DNA from: JBGRQA01 sp041725895
GTDB lineage: Bacteria; Bacteroidota; Bacteroidia; Bacteroidales; Marinifilaceae
Assembly: GCA_041725895.1 (NCBI GenBank)
Contig: JBGRQA010000014.1
Span: forward strand, 1 to 64,000
Reading direction: 5' to 3'
Length of the DNA: 64,000 nt
In this document: positions 1 through 8,575 of the stretch, piece by piece
Position numbering within the stretch: the first letter of the stretch is position 1
How the letters are laid out: every line of letters starts with the position of its first letter
Translations under genes and position numbers: made by a program
The notes under the pieces: generated by a model
Seen by the model: the letters and a program-made list of their open reading frames with translations, nothing else
The model's database searches: none
Told to the model about the DNA's origin: nothing

Positions 1-61
1 GACTCGAACTCGCGACCCCAACCTTGGCAAGGTTGTGCTCTACCAACTGAGCTATTCTCGC
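1..61 (-). tRNA. tRNA-Gly (anticodon GCC), 3' end cut by the window edge
   Basis: Read on the minus strand the sequence starts GCGAGAATAGCTC, a typical D-arm, and continues to an anticodon arm CAACC-TTGCCAA-GGTTG. This places GCC in the anticodon position, so it decodes glycine. The T-arm GTTCGAGTC is visible at the left edge. The last bases of the acceptor stem and any CCA lie outside the window. A strong promoter lies just upstream. A neighbouring tRNA beyond the edge is possible but not visible. Confidence 0.93.
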
Positions 62-98
62 ATATTTAATAAGAACGTTGTTTTCTTGTTTTGCGATG

Positions 99-129
99 CA
101 AATATAGGGATTCTGTTCAATCCCACAAA
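99..129 (-). promoter_or_regulatory. Bacteroidota-type promoter of the tRNA-Gly gene
   Basis: On the minus strand a TTTG (126-129) is followed after 19 bases by TATATTTG (99-106). This fits the Bacteroidota -33 TTTG and -7 TAnnTTTG elements at normal spacing. The predicted start of transcription is about 30 bases before the tRNA 5' end at 61. Confidence 0.7.
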
Positions 130-284
130 CCTTTTTTTCAAAAAAAAACAGAACCACAACACACCAAAACCCCTTAATTTTTTGACTTCCCGCAGTATAC
201 TTCATCTTTTTTTTCTTAAAAAAAATCAACTCCTGGCACGGAAAATCCGAGTTCTTGAGCTTTTATCCACTTAAAAGTTGAAAA

Positions 285-318
285 CAAAAAAATCCCCTAT
301 CCGAAATCGAATAGGGGA
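285..318 (-). terminator. Intrinsic terminator after the DPP IV gene
   Basis: CCCCTAT (294-300) pairs with ATAGGGG (311-317). On the minus strand the hairpin is followed by a run of seven Ts (285-292 in plus coordinates). It lies 20 bases beyond the stop codon of the dipeptidyl peptidase gene. Confidence 0.85.
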
Positions 319-338
319 AAATCGTAAAAAATATATTT

Positions 339-2549
339 CTACAAATTATCCTGTAGGAATTTCATAAATCGTTTGTACAAATGCAAACGGGTTTTTCCTC
401 CATAAATACTATGATTCCGATTGGTATAAATCTGCATCTCGAATTGCTTGTCTGCCTGCACCAATCTTTCGGCAAATTCGTAAACATTTTGAACATGCAC
501 ATTATCGTCTGCCGTACCGTGACACAACAACAATTTACCCTTCAACTTATCTACATGGTTGATGGGGGAATTATCGTCGTAACCTGACGGATTCTCCTGT
601 GGTGTACGCATAAATCTTTCGGTGTAAACGCTATCGTAGTATCTCCAGTTGGTTACAGGAGCAACTGCAATTGCTGCAGAAAATACATCGCTAGCCTTCT
701 CAAGACACAGAGAAGACATAAAACCACCAAAACTCCAGCCCCAAATGGCCATCCGGTTTTCGTCAATATAATCCAGTTTGGCTAAGTAACGAGCTGCTGA
801 AATCTGATCGTCCGACTCCAATTTTCCCAATTGCATATAGGTACATTTCCTGAACCATTCGCCACGGGCACCAGTTCCGCGAGGATCTACACATACAACA
901 ATATATCCCTCCTGAGCCAGGTATTGATACCAATCGAAACTCCAGCTGTTTTTCACTTGCTGAGAGTTAGGACCACTATACTGAGTCATCAATACAGGAT
1001 ACTTTTTCTTTGAATCAAAATTGTAAGGCTTAATCACCCATGCGTTCAATTGGGTTTTACCATCCGCTGCAGGAACTGTAATAAACTCTTTGGCATTGTA
1101 CTGGTAACCCTTCATTTTCTCCACCAACTGCTTGTTATCCTCCAAAACACGAATCAACTTGCCTTTGGCATTGTGTAAAGTTACATAATTGGGAGTAGTA
1201 ACACTACTGTAGTAATTAATGTAATATTTAAATCCTTTGCTGAAGACTGCTCGGTTGGTTCCCGCTTTCAGTGTCAATCGTTTTTTCCCGGTTCCATTGT
1301 ACTTTATGGAATATACCGCACGTTCCATTGGTGACGACTCAGCCGACTCATAGTAGTACAACTTCTTTTTGGTATCATACCCCAGGTAATTGGTCACATC
1401 CCACTCCCCTTTGGTAATCTGACGAACAACGTCGCCGTTCATATCGAACAAGTAGATGTGATTGAATCCATCTCGCTCACTGGTAAAAATAAAATGTTGC
1501 TTGTCCTCCAGGTAAGTAAGGTTGTCAAAGTATCCTTCATCAATATAATACTTGTTTTCCTCTTTGTACATCACACGGGATTTACCGGTCTTGGCATTGG
1601 CAACCAGAATCTCCAGTTTGTTCTGATGTCGGTTCAAACGGAAAATGCTCAACATTTTGGGATCCTGTGTCCATTTGATACGAGGAATGTACTGGTCGAT
1701 CTCCGGCCCAACATTCATGGTTTTGGTAATTTTATCCAAAATATTGTACACATGAACACTCACTTCAGAGTTCTTTTCCCCGGCCTTAGGATATTTGTAA
1801 GTATAATTCTCAGGATACAATGCATTCTTCTTTAGTGCAGGCTTCGTTCCTTCAAACATATTCATGTTAAACAAAGGCACCTTACTCTCATCGAATTTAA
1901 TATAAGCGAGACTCTTCCCGTCTGGAGACCAGGCAAAGGCTTTATTGAATTCAAATTCCTCTTCGTATACCCAATCCGGAGTTCCATTCTGAATATGGTT
2001 GAATTTCCCATCACGAGTCACCTGCACTTCGGTTCCGAATTTCACATTGTGAACAAAAATATTGTAGTCCCGAACAAAAGCAATCCGATTTCCATCTGGA
2101 GAGAAAGTGGCCAATCTTTGCTTCCCATTCTTTGAGAGCGGCTTCACCTCTTTTCTGGCCCGATTATAAATGTAGTAGTTCGCGGTAAAAGAACGGCGGT
2201 AAATATCCTCCCGGTCTGTCATCAGCAAAATCTTTTCCTCGTTGGGACTGAACTCATATCCCTGGATCCGCTTCAAACCGTCTGCATTCAACTCTTTCAA
2301 GTCAACAAGAGTTTCAACAGCTTTTCCGGTAACGTAACTATACTTCACAATTTGGGTCCCTGACTTCTCCAGCGTAGTGTAATGCACCCCATCACTCATA
2401 GAACGGATACCATAAACGGACTTTTGCCGAAAGGTTCCCTGGGTCCACAAATCTTCCATTGTAATTCTTTTCACATCCTGCTGGGCCATCACTGACACAG
2501 AAAGACACAATATCAAGCCTATAGCAAAAAACGGCTTCAACATTTTCAT
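339..2549 (-). CDS. Dipeptidyl peptidase IV (S9 family serine peptidase)
   Basis: A 736-aa exported serine peptidase that removes X-Pro or X-Ala dipeptides from the N-terminus of peptides. Visible features: an N-terminal signal peptide (about residues 1-22), a beta-propeller domain with the double-glutamate motif DWVYEEE that in DPP IV holds the substrate amino group, and a C-terminal alpha/beta hydrolase domain. The triad is Ser606 (GWSFGG), Asp681 (GTADDNVH) and His713 (NRNHS); the Asp-His spacing of 32 residues equals that of human DPP IV. Length is normal for the Bacteroidota family. The gene stands alone with its own terminator and diverges from thrS. It likely acts in the periplasm or on the surface in peptide nutrition. 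Confidence 0.93.
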   Translation of the reverse strand: MKMLKPFFAIGLILCLSVSVMAQQDVKRITMEDLWTQGTFRQKSVYGIRSMSDGVHYTTLEKSGTQIVKYSYVTGKAVETLVDLKELNADGLKRIQGYEFSPNEEKILLMTDREDIYRRSFTANYYIYNRARKEVKPLSKNGKQRLATFSPDGNRIAFVRDYNIFVHNVKFGTEVQVTRDGKFNHIQNGTPDWVYEEEFEFNKAFAWSPDGKSLAYIKFDESKVPLFNMNMFEGTKPALKKNALYPENYTYKYPKAGEKNSEVSVHVYNILDKITKTMNVGPEIDQYIPRIKWTQDPKMLSIFRLNRHQNKLEILVANAKTGKSRVMYKEENKYYIDEGYFDNLTYLEDKQHFIFTSERDGFNHIYLFDMNGDVVRQITKGEWDVTNYLGYDTKKKLYYYESAESSPMERAVYSIKYNGTGKKRLTLKAGTNRAVFSKGFKYYINYYSSVTTPNYVTLHNAKGKLIRVLEDNKQLVEKMKGYQYNAKEFITVPAADGKTQLNAWVIKPYNFDSKKKYPVLMTQYSGPNSQQVKNSWSFDWYQYLAQEGYIVVCVDPRGTGARGEWFRKCTYMQLGKLESDDQISAARYLAKLDYIDENRMAIWGWSFGGFMSSLCLEKASDVFSAAIAVAPVTNWRYYDSVYTERFMRTPQENPSGYDDNSPINHVDKLKGKLLLCHGTADDNVHVQNVYEFAERLVQADKQFEMQIYTNRNHSIYGGKTRLHLYKRFMKFLQDNL

Positions 2550-2818
2550 GGTTGTAAGAGATTAAATATTATTATTAGATTTCTTTTGGTTGTTTAAGAG
2601 CCTCAAAGATTTCATTTTTTTACCAGATAAAGAAAGAACCGGGAATGAATTCACAATTCTCCGGATTATTTTTCAAGAATAATTTTAATGATTTGAAATC
2701 TTTCTATCACTTTCCTGGTAAAGCCCCATTATGGCACCGTCTCCAAAAGCTTATAAAAATCGATTTTTAAGCAGAATATTAGCCGTATAATAAAATTTGA
2801 AATTAAATTTCCTCAAGG

Positions 2819-2842
2819 TTTGATAAGAAAGTTTTATCTTTG
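2819..2842 (+). promoter_or_regulatory. Probable thrS promoter
   Basis: TATCTTTG at 2835-2842 matches the Bacteroidota -7 element TAnnTTTG. The nearest upstream TTTG (2819-2822) is only 12 bases away, shorter than usual, so the -33 assignment is weak. The rest of the 329-base gap between the divergent DPP IV and thrS genes shows nothing clear. Confidence 0.45.
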
Positions 2843-2878
2843 TGGTTTGAACGTAAAACTGTACTATAAAATTACATA

Positions 2879-4828
2879 ATGATCAAAATTACATTTCCGG
2901 ATAATACTGTAAAGGAATTTCAGGAAGGAATTACTGGTCTTGAAATAGCCAAAAGCATTAGCAGTCGGCTAGCCAAGGAGGTATTATCTATTAGCGTAAA
3001 CAATGAAATCTGGGATCTGGAACGACCTATCAATGAGGATGCCAGCATTCAATTGCACAAGTGGGAAGATGAAGAGGGGAAACACGCTTTCTGGCACTCG
3101 TCTGCTCACCTTATGGCTGAAGCCATGGAAGCCTTGTATCCAGGCGTTAAGTTCGGTATTGGTCCAACCATCGACATGGGCTTTTACTACGATGTTGACC
3201 TTGGGGATACGGTCTTAACGGACAAAGATCTTCCTAAGATTGAGAAGAAAATGACCGAACTGGCCCAACAGAAAAATCAGTATACGCGTACGGAAGTTAC
3301 CAAGGAGGAAGCTCTTTCCTTCTTTAATGATAAGAATGAAGAATACAAGCTGGAACTGATCAACGAACTGGAAGACGGAACCATCAGTTTCTACAAGCAA
3401 GGGAATTTTACAGACCTTTGTAGAGGTCCTCACCTGCCAAGCACCGGATATATTAAAGCGATTAAGCTGTTAAGCATTGCAGGTGCCTACTGGAGAGGTG
3501 ACGAAAACAGAAAACAGCTGACTCGTGTTTACGGTATCACCTTCCCTAAGAAGAAGATGCTGGACGAGTACCTGGTAATGATGGAGGAAGCTAAAAAACG
3601 TGACCACCGTAAACTGGGTAAAGAAATGGAATTGTTTACTTTCTCTCAGAATGTAGGCCAGGGTATGCCATTGTGGTTGCCTAAAGGGGCTCAATTGCGT
3701 GAGAGTTTGGAATCCTTCCTGAAACGAGTTCAGAAAAAATTCGGATACGAGCAGATCATCACTCCACACATCGGTAATATCAACCTGTACAAAACTTCAG
3801 GTCACTACCAGAAATATGGAGAAGATTCATTCCAGGCAATTCAAACACCTCAAGAAGGTGAAGAGTATTTGCTGAAGCCAATGAACTGTCCTCATCATTG
3901 TGAAGCCTACAAATTCAAGCCACGTTCGTACAAAGACCTTCCCATTCGATATGCAGAATTTGGAACAGTATACCGTTACGAGCAAAGTGGGGAATTGCAT
4001 GGTTTGACCCGTGTTCGCAGTTTTACTCAAGATGATGCCCACTTATTCTGTACTCCTGATCAGTTAAAGGATGAGTTCAAGAAAGTGATTGACATTATCT
4101 TCATTATTTTCAACGCTCTTAACTTTAACGATTTTGTTGCCCAGGTTTCTCTTCGCGATAAAGAGAATCACGACAAATACATCGGAAAAGAAGAAAACTG
4201 GGACAAAGCAGAACGAGCTATTATCGAAGCTGCCGAGGAAAAAGGATTGAATACCGTGGTAGAATATGGCGAGGCTGCTTTCTATGGTCCAAAGCTTGAC
4301 TTTATGGTGAAAGATGCCATCGGTCGTAAATGGCAGTTGGGTACCATTCAGGTAGACTACAACCTACCGGAACGTTTCGAATTGGAATATGTAGGCAGCG
4401 ACAACCAAAAACATCGTCCAATTATGATTCACCGCGCACCTTTTGGATCAATGGAACGTTTTGTAGCAGTATTACTGGAACACACCGGTGGAAAATTCCC
4501 ATTGTGGCTGACTCCAGAACAAGCTGTTATCATGCCAATTAGCGAAAAGTATAACGATTATGCAAAAAAAGTTTTAAATTCGTTAAATAATTCCGATATT
4601 CGCGCCGTATTAGATGATCGGAATGAAAAAATCGGTCGCAAAATCCGCGATAACGAACTGAAAAAGACCCCTTACCTTTTGATCGTTGGCGAAAAAGAAG
4701 CCGAAGAGAACACCGTTTCTGTGCGTAAGCAAGGAGAAGGTGACAAAGGGGCTATGAGCATCGAGGAATTTGCTGTGTTTATCAATAAAGAAGTGGAAGA
4801 CCAGATGTCTTCTATCGAAAATTATTAA
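2879..4828 (+). CDS. thrS: Threonyl-tRNA synthetase
   Basis: A 649-aa class II aminoacyl-tRNA synthetase that charges tRNA-Thr in the cytoplasm. Domains in order: TGS domain (about 1-62); the N2 editing domain with HSSAHLMAEAM and DLCRGPH, which hydrolyses mischarged Ser-tRNA; the class II catalytic core with MNCPHHC (zinc-binding Cys) and a motif 2 region around RYAEFGTVYRYE; and a C-terminal anticodon-binding domain from about residue 545. Length is typical. The stop codon is 23 bases before the proposed infC start, so thrS heads a thrS-infC-rpmI-rplT operon, an arrangement known from many bacteria. Confidence 0.98.
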   Translation: MIKITFPDNTVKEFQEGITGLEIAKSISSRLAKEVLSISVNNEIWDLERPINEDASIQLHKWEDEEGKHAFWHSSAHLMAEAMEALYPGVKFGIGPTIDMGFYYDVDLGDTVLTDKDLPKIEKKMTELAQQKNQYTRTEVTKEEALSFFNDKNEEYKLELINELEDGTISFYKQGNFTDLCRGPHLPSTGYIKAIKLLSIAGAYWRGDENRKQLTRVYGITFPKKKMLDEYLVMMEEAKKRDHRKLGKEMELFTFSQNVGQGMPLWLPKGAQLRESLESFLKRVQKKFGYEQIITPHIGNINLYKTSGHYQKYGEDSFQAIQTPQEGEEYLLKPMNCPHHCEAYKFKPRSYKDLPIRYAEFGTVYRYEQSGELHGLTRVRSFTQDDAHLFCTPDQLKDEFKKVIDIIFIIFNALNFNDFVAQVSLRDKENHDKYIGKEENWDKAERAIIEAAEEKGLNTVVEYGEAAFYGPKLDFMVKDAIGRKWQLGTIQVDYNLPERFELEYVGSDNQKHRPIMIHRAPFGSMERFVAVLLEHTGGKFPLWLTPEQAVIMPISEKYNDYAKKVLNSLNNSDIRAVLDDRNEKIGRKIRDNELKKTPYLLIVGEKEAEENTVSVRKQGEGDKGAMSIEEFAVFINKEVEDQMSSIENY

Positions 4829-4836
4829 CTAAATTT

Positions 4837-4843
4837 AGGGAGG
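4837..4843 (+). promoter_or_regulatory. Shine-Dalgarno site that decides the infC start
   Basis: AGGGAGG is a strong ribosome-binding site, unusual in this AT-rich window where most genes lack one. It ends nine bases before the ATA codon at 4852. No ATG, GTG or TTG lies at a suitable distance in the infC frame. Confidence 0.75.
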
Positions 4844-4851
4844 AACTAGCC

Positions 4852-5409
4852 ATAGCTGGATTTCATCACAGAAACAGAAGAGGCCCCAAAAAGCCTCAGG
4901 AGGCTCAACACAAAATTAATCAGCATATTCGAGCCCGTAGTGTCCGCGTTGTAGGAGACAACGTAGAACCAGGTGTATATTCTATTACCGAAGCCTTGAA
5001 AATGGCCAAGGAAAGGGAAATGGATTTAGTTGAAATTTCACCCAATGCCGATCCACCGGTTTGTAAGATCATTGATTACAACAAGTTTCTTTATCAGCAA
5101 AAAAAGAAACAGAAGGAGATGAAGGCAAAGGCAGTGAAAGTAGTTGTCAAAGAAATTCGTTTCGGACCAAATACCGACGAACACGACTACAATTTCAAGC
5201 TGAAACATGCCGAAAAATTCCTTCAGGAAGGAGCCAAAGTGAAAGCTTATGTTTTCTTTAAAGGAAGATCGATTCTGTTTAAAGACAAAGGGGAAATTCT
5301 GTTGTTGAAATTTGCCCAGGATCTGGAAGAGATTGGGAAGGTTGAACAACTTCCAAGACTGGAAGGGAAACGTATGACCATGTTTATAACTCCAAAGAAA
5401 AAGAAATAA
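4852..5409 (+). CDS. infC: Translation initiation factor IF-3, probable AUA start
   Basis: A 185-aa factor that binds the 30S subunit and checks start-codon and initiator-tRNA pairing. The first in-frame ATG (4996) lies within the conserved N-terminal domain and would remove the INQHIRARSVRVVGD segment, so it cannot be the start. In the same frame the codon at 4852 is ATA, nine bases after the strong AGGGAGG site, and reading from there gives an N-terminus of the expected size. IF-3 genes often use rare start codons (AUU in E. coli), which lets the protein repress its own translation; AUA here fits that logic. N-domain about 20-90, linker rich in Lys, C-domain about 95-180 ending in a lysine tail. 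Confidence 0.92.
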   Translation: MAGFHHRNRRGPKKPQEAQHKINQHIRARSVRVVGDNVEPGVYSITEALKMAKEREMDLVEISPNADPPVCKIIDYNKFLYQQKKKQKEMKAKAVKVVVKEIRFGPNTDEHDYNFKLKHAEKFLQEGAKVKAYVFFKGRSILFKDKGEILLLKFAQDLEEIGKVEQLPRLEGKRMTMFITPKKKK

Positions 5410-5441
5410 TTTATATTATCTAATCAATAATAGTTTGTATA

Positions 5442-5639
5442 ATGCCTAAGATGAAAACAAATTGCAGCGCAAAGAAAAGATTTACTTTGACTGCATCTGG
5501 AAAAATCAAAAGAAAGCATGCTTATAAAAGTCACATTTTGACTAAAAAAAGCACTAAGAGAAAGAGAAATCTTACTTACTTCGGAACTGTAAACAAAGCA
5601 GATCAGAAGAATGTGAAGTTGATGCTTAACATGTTGTAG
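5442..5639 (+). CDS. rpmI: 50S ribosomal protein L35
   Basis: A 65-aa, very basic protein starting MPKMKTNCSAKKRF, the L35 signature, with the KRKHAYKSHILTKKS segment that contacts 23S rRNA. Length is that of the family. It is the third gene of the thrS operon, 32 bases after infC and before rplT. In E. coli IF-3 is linked to L35 and L20 in the same order, and L20 represses the pair. Confidence 0.98.
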   Translation: MPKMKTNCSAKKRFTLTASGKIKRKHAYKSHILTKKSTKRKRNLTYFGTVNKADQKNVKLMLNML

Positions 5640-5732
5640 GATTACGATCCGATTTTTTAAGAGTTATTAACCGAATGCTTTAGCACAAAAGAGTCCGAAA
5701 AACGGAACGCTAACATTCAAAATTTAGAAATT

Positions 5733-6086
5733 ATGCCTAGATCAGTAAATTCTGTGGCTTCAAGAGCCAGAAGAAAAAAGATTTTAAAGCAAACCAAAGG
5801 GTACTTTGGAGCTAGAAAAAACGTTTGGACCGTAGCCAAAAATACTTTCGAGAAAGGTTTGCAGTATGCTTACCGTGACAGAAAGAAGAAAAAATCAAAC
5901 TTTAGAGCATTGTGGATTCAGCGTATCAACGCTGCAGCAAGATTGGAAGGTCTTTCTTATTCACAATTGATCGGTTTGATGCACAAAGCTAACATCGAGA
6001 TTAACCGTAAGGTTTTGGCTGATTTAGCTGTTAATCACCCAGAGGCATTCAAAGCTGTTGTTGCTAAAGCGCAAGCTGCGAAATAG
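5733..6086 (+). CDS. rplT: 50S ribosomal protein L20
   Basis: A 117-aa protein starting MPRSVNSVASRARRKK and containing GYFGARKNVWTVAKN and the central FRALWIQRINAAAR motif of L20. It binds 23S rRNA early in 50S assembly. The 93-base gap after rpmI is longer than other gaps in this operon and could hold a leader for L20 feedback, but no clear rRNA-mimic fold was identified by eye. A terminator follows directly, closing the operon. Confidence 0.98.
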   Translation: MPRSVNSVASRARRKKILKQTKGYFGARKNVWTVAKNTFEKGLQYAYRDRKKKKSNFRALWIQRINAAARLEGLSYSQLIGLMHKANIEINRKVLADLAVNHPEAFKAVVAKAQAAK

Positions 6087-6103
6087 TATAAATTATTTTT
6101 CTT

Positions 6104-6138
6104 AAAAAAGGACTGCTCTTTGAGTGGTCCTTTTTTTA
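6104..6138 (+). terminator. Intrinsic terminator of the thrS-rplT operon
   Basis: GGACTGCTC (6110-6118) pairs with GAGTGGTCC (6122-6130) across a three-base loop, with two wobble pairs. It is flanked by an A-run and followed by a run of seven Ts. Confidence 0.88.
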
Positions 6139-6653
6139 TTGGTTTTAATATAGCTTATAGTATGTACTTTCCTTTCAAGGGAATTCCTATATAGCATACT
6201 TTCTTCTTTGACTGGACAGATTTGTACTATTTTTATTCTACTATTCCGTCAAATAAGCGTCTTTGCAAAACCTTTGACCATCTATTCTGGCATCACCGCA
6301 TTATCCGGAATTGAAACGCTTAAATCGTCTCTTATTGATGAAATTCATACTTCACAACGGAGTCCCTTTCCAACCAGACCCACTCCCCTTCATTTAGCGG
6401 AAACAGACTCTCGAAAACTTCTACACTTTAACCCTCCGCGTTACAATGATTCCTTCCCGAAGCGAAGCCAGACAAGCAAGCAACAGACTCCCTCTTTCAA
6501 TATAAGTGTATCTTTAAAACCTTATTCACTATGTTTCCATCAGCACCTATCCACAGGTCCTCATCCACCTCTACCGAAATTTCAATTTCTTTGTTTTGAG
6601 CACTGCTGGTACACAATCTTACCAATATGGTTCAATGCTACATCTTCAAAATA
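6139..6653. other. Intergenic stretch with a possible gene remnant
   Basis: This roughly 500-base gap separates the rplT terminator from the PUL1 terminator. A 194-residue open frame on the plus strand has no recognisable features and runs antisense into susD, so it was not called. On the minus strand, 6497-6625 reads as a short protein-like tail (42 codons, containing EDLWIGADGNIVNKV) without a credible start, which might be the worn end of a lost gene. Nothing else was seen. Confidence 0.3.
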
Positions 6654-6687
6654 CAAAAAAAGGGGCATCCCATACGGAATACCCCTG
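6654..6687 (-). terminator. Intrinsic terminator at the end of the PUL1 susCD operon
   Basis: On the minus strand GGGGTATTCC pairs with GGGATGCCCC (with wobbles) across a four-base loop and is followed by seven Ts. It lies about 20 bases after the susD stop codon. Confidence 0.85.
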
Positions 6688-6708
6688 CTTCTTTGTTATG
6701 AAAAAAGA

Positions 6709-8451
6709 TTATTTGGCCCACCATACTTTGGTAGAAATCTCATCACCTCCAATACGACTGGCTGCTTCTTCATAGTTTACACTATTCAATGAGCGCTCAG
6801 GAGTACCATATTTCAAACGTCCTGGGATTAAACCATCAGTTTCACCCTTCGCATAAGGCCATTTTTCTCCGGTTACACCAGGGAATACAGTTCCGTCTGC
6901 CATCTCTTCGAAAACAATACCAGCAGACTCCTGACGATTGGGGATGTATGCTTTTAATGCATCCTGTCCAACACGACGAACGAATGCATAAGCTTCATAA
7001 GCATTTGCTCCCATGTAGGAAGCCCAACGCTGCAGATACAAATTCTCCAGACTGAAGGCTGGAGCAGTATAGCTGGTCATGTTCGCTGCAAGGGTACCTT
7101 CGGCAGGCAATTTGTCACCTGGTAAGTTGCCTTCCTCTGCAGCCCACTGAGCCATATTGGCTTCAATACCTTTCTGATACCACTCGGCAGCTGAACCGGA
7201 AACACCGTTAGCCAGATTACGTGCGGCAATTTCCGATTTCAGGAAACAAACTTCAGCGTAAGTCAGGAAGAAAGACTTTCCATCTTCACGAATGACAGTC
7301 TCCCCTAATCCTGAATAAACGTAATTAAACCAAATATAATTCCCCTTTTTGGCTTCGTGACGATAAGTTACCACATTGAAACCTGTTTGTGCATAATCAT
7401 AGCCCATAGGACGACCACGGTAGGCATATTTCCCCTCAGCAGGATACAATACATCAGGATCTAAAGCAGGATAGGTTTCCTCTGTATAATTTCCTTTTAC
7501 ATCTTCGGGAAGATTCTCATAGGTATCATTAACAATATGCTCACGTTGTTCCGAATCAGGAGCTGCCTTGCTGAACCAAACGAACAAACGAGGATCATCA
7601 GTATCCTGAAGGAAAGAAACCAAAGATCTCTCTGCCTGGAAAGGTCCGTTTGCACGGTTGGATTCATGCCATGGATTGCGGGTATCCGATACATTTCCGG
7701 CATAATTATTCAACGCAGCACTTTCTTCATTGCTTTCCATTACACCTGAAGCCAATGCATCCTCAATATGAGCTTTGGCAAATTCCGGCATCTTATCGTA
7801 AGCACGCACAGCCATTCTCAATCGCATAGAGTTGGCAAACTTTTTCCATTTTTGAACATCACCCTCAAAAACAGGATCAGCAGGTCCCCAAACAACATCT
7901 GTAGCAGAACCTATAGCATCAACACAAGCTTTCAGATCATCCAGAAGTCCTTTATAAACCGCTTCCTGAGTATCGTATTTAGGTTGAGAATTATTCGATC
8001 CTTGACCTGCCTCGCTGTAAGGAATATCGCCGAACAAATCGGTAGAGCGTTGTACTATAACGGCCTTTACAATACGAGCAGTTGCATTTTTGATAGCATC
8101 TTCTGAGTCGCCTCCAACAGCAGTACGGGCAATAACATCGTTGATATTTCTCGAATAGAACCCAAAATTCTGATCCCAGGTAGCATCGCTGTACCCTTGT
8201 GAAGCATGAAAGGAACGGGGAGCAAAACCAATTCTTAAATAGTGTGCATAAGTAGCACCGAACACCAGGTTTCCGCGGGTATTAACATACTCCTGATCGA
8301 TTAGCCCCTGACGTGCAATATTGGTAAATACATACTCCACAGGAATCTCTGTTGGAGCCGTAGGATTCTCGTTCATTTCGTTGAAATCGTCAGTACAGCT
8401 ACCCAAGATTCCACAAAATGCTATGATTGATAAAAAATTTCTAATCTTCAT
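6709..8451 (-). CDS. SusD/RagB-family surface lipoprotein of PUL1
   Basis: A 580-aa lipoprotein; the signal peptide ends in the lipobox GILGSC, with acidic residues after the Cys (TDDFNE) as in surface-exposed Bacteroidota lipoproteins. SusD-like proteins form the hinged lid over a SusC barrel and bind the ligand. The family is recognised by TPR-like helices and phrases such as WKKFANSMRLRMAVRAYDKMPE in the middle and LNSVNYEEAASRIGGD near the C-terminus, as in the SusD-like_2 group. It follows its SusC partner after a 124-base gap containing two hairpins, much longer than the 14-22 base gaps of the other complete pairs here. The ligand is unknown; enzymes nearby suggest a mannose-containing glycan. 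Confidence 0.92.
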   Translation of the reverse strand: MKIRNFLSIIAFCGILGSCTDDFNEMNENPTAPTEIPVEYVFTNIARQGLIDQEYVNTRGNLVFGATYAHYLRIGFAPRSFHASQGYSDATWDQNFGFYSRNINDVIARTAVGGDSEDAIKNATARIVKAVIVQRSTDLFGDIPYSEAGQGSNNSQPKYDTQEAVYKGLLDDLKACVDAIGSATDVVWGPADPVFEGDVQKWKKFANSMRLRMAVRAYDKMPEFAKAHIEDALASGVMESNEESAALNNYAGNVSDTRNPWHESNRANGPFQAERSLVSFLQDTDDPRLFVWFSKAAPDSEQREHIVNDTYENLPEDVKGNYTEETYPALDPDVLYPAEGKYAYRGRPMGYDYAQTGFNVVTYRHEAKKGNYIWFNYVYSGLGETVIREDGKSFFLTYAEVCFLKSEIAARNLANGVSGSAAEWYQKGIEANMAQWAAEEGNLPGDKLPAEGTLAANMTSYTAPAFSLENLYLQRWASYMGANAYEAYAFVRRVGQDALKAYIPNRQESAGIVFEEMADGTVFPGVTGEKWPYAKGETDGLIPGRLKYGTPERSLNSVNYEEAASRIGGDEISTKVWWAK

Positions 8452-8473
8452 TCCGTTTTGTTTTAGTATACCA

Positions 8474-8562
8474 GGAAGCAGTCCATTGGATATCGCTTCC
8501 CTTCAAAACAATATTTTTATTCATCCTATGAGTGGGGAAAAGAATCCGTTGAAACTTTTCCC
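8474..8562 (-). promoter_or_regulatory. Two intercistronic hairpins between susC and susD of PUL1
   Basis: GGAAGC (8474-8479) pairs with GCTTCC (8495-8500), with an inner TCC/GGA. GGGAAAAG (8535-8542) pairs with CTTTTCCC (8555-8562). Neither is followed by a long T-run on the minus strand, so they look more like mRNA-processing or stabilising structures than terminators. Confidence 0.5.
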
Positions 8563-8575
8563 TTCAAAAAATCTC

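Noticed and set aside
35..274. 79-residue open frame at the left edge
   Set aside because: It overlaps the tRNA gene and its promoter and is low-complexity AT-rich sequence.
4996..5409. infC starting at the first ATG
   Set aside because: This start would delete most of the conserved IF-3 N-terminal domain.
6208..6792. 194-residue plus-strand open frame after rplT
   Set aside because: It has no domain or signal peptide, runs antisense into susD across that operon's terminator, and has an erratic composition.
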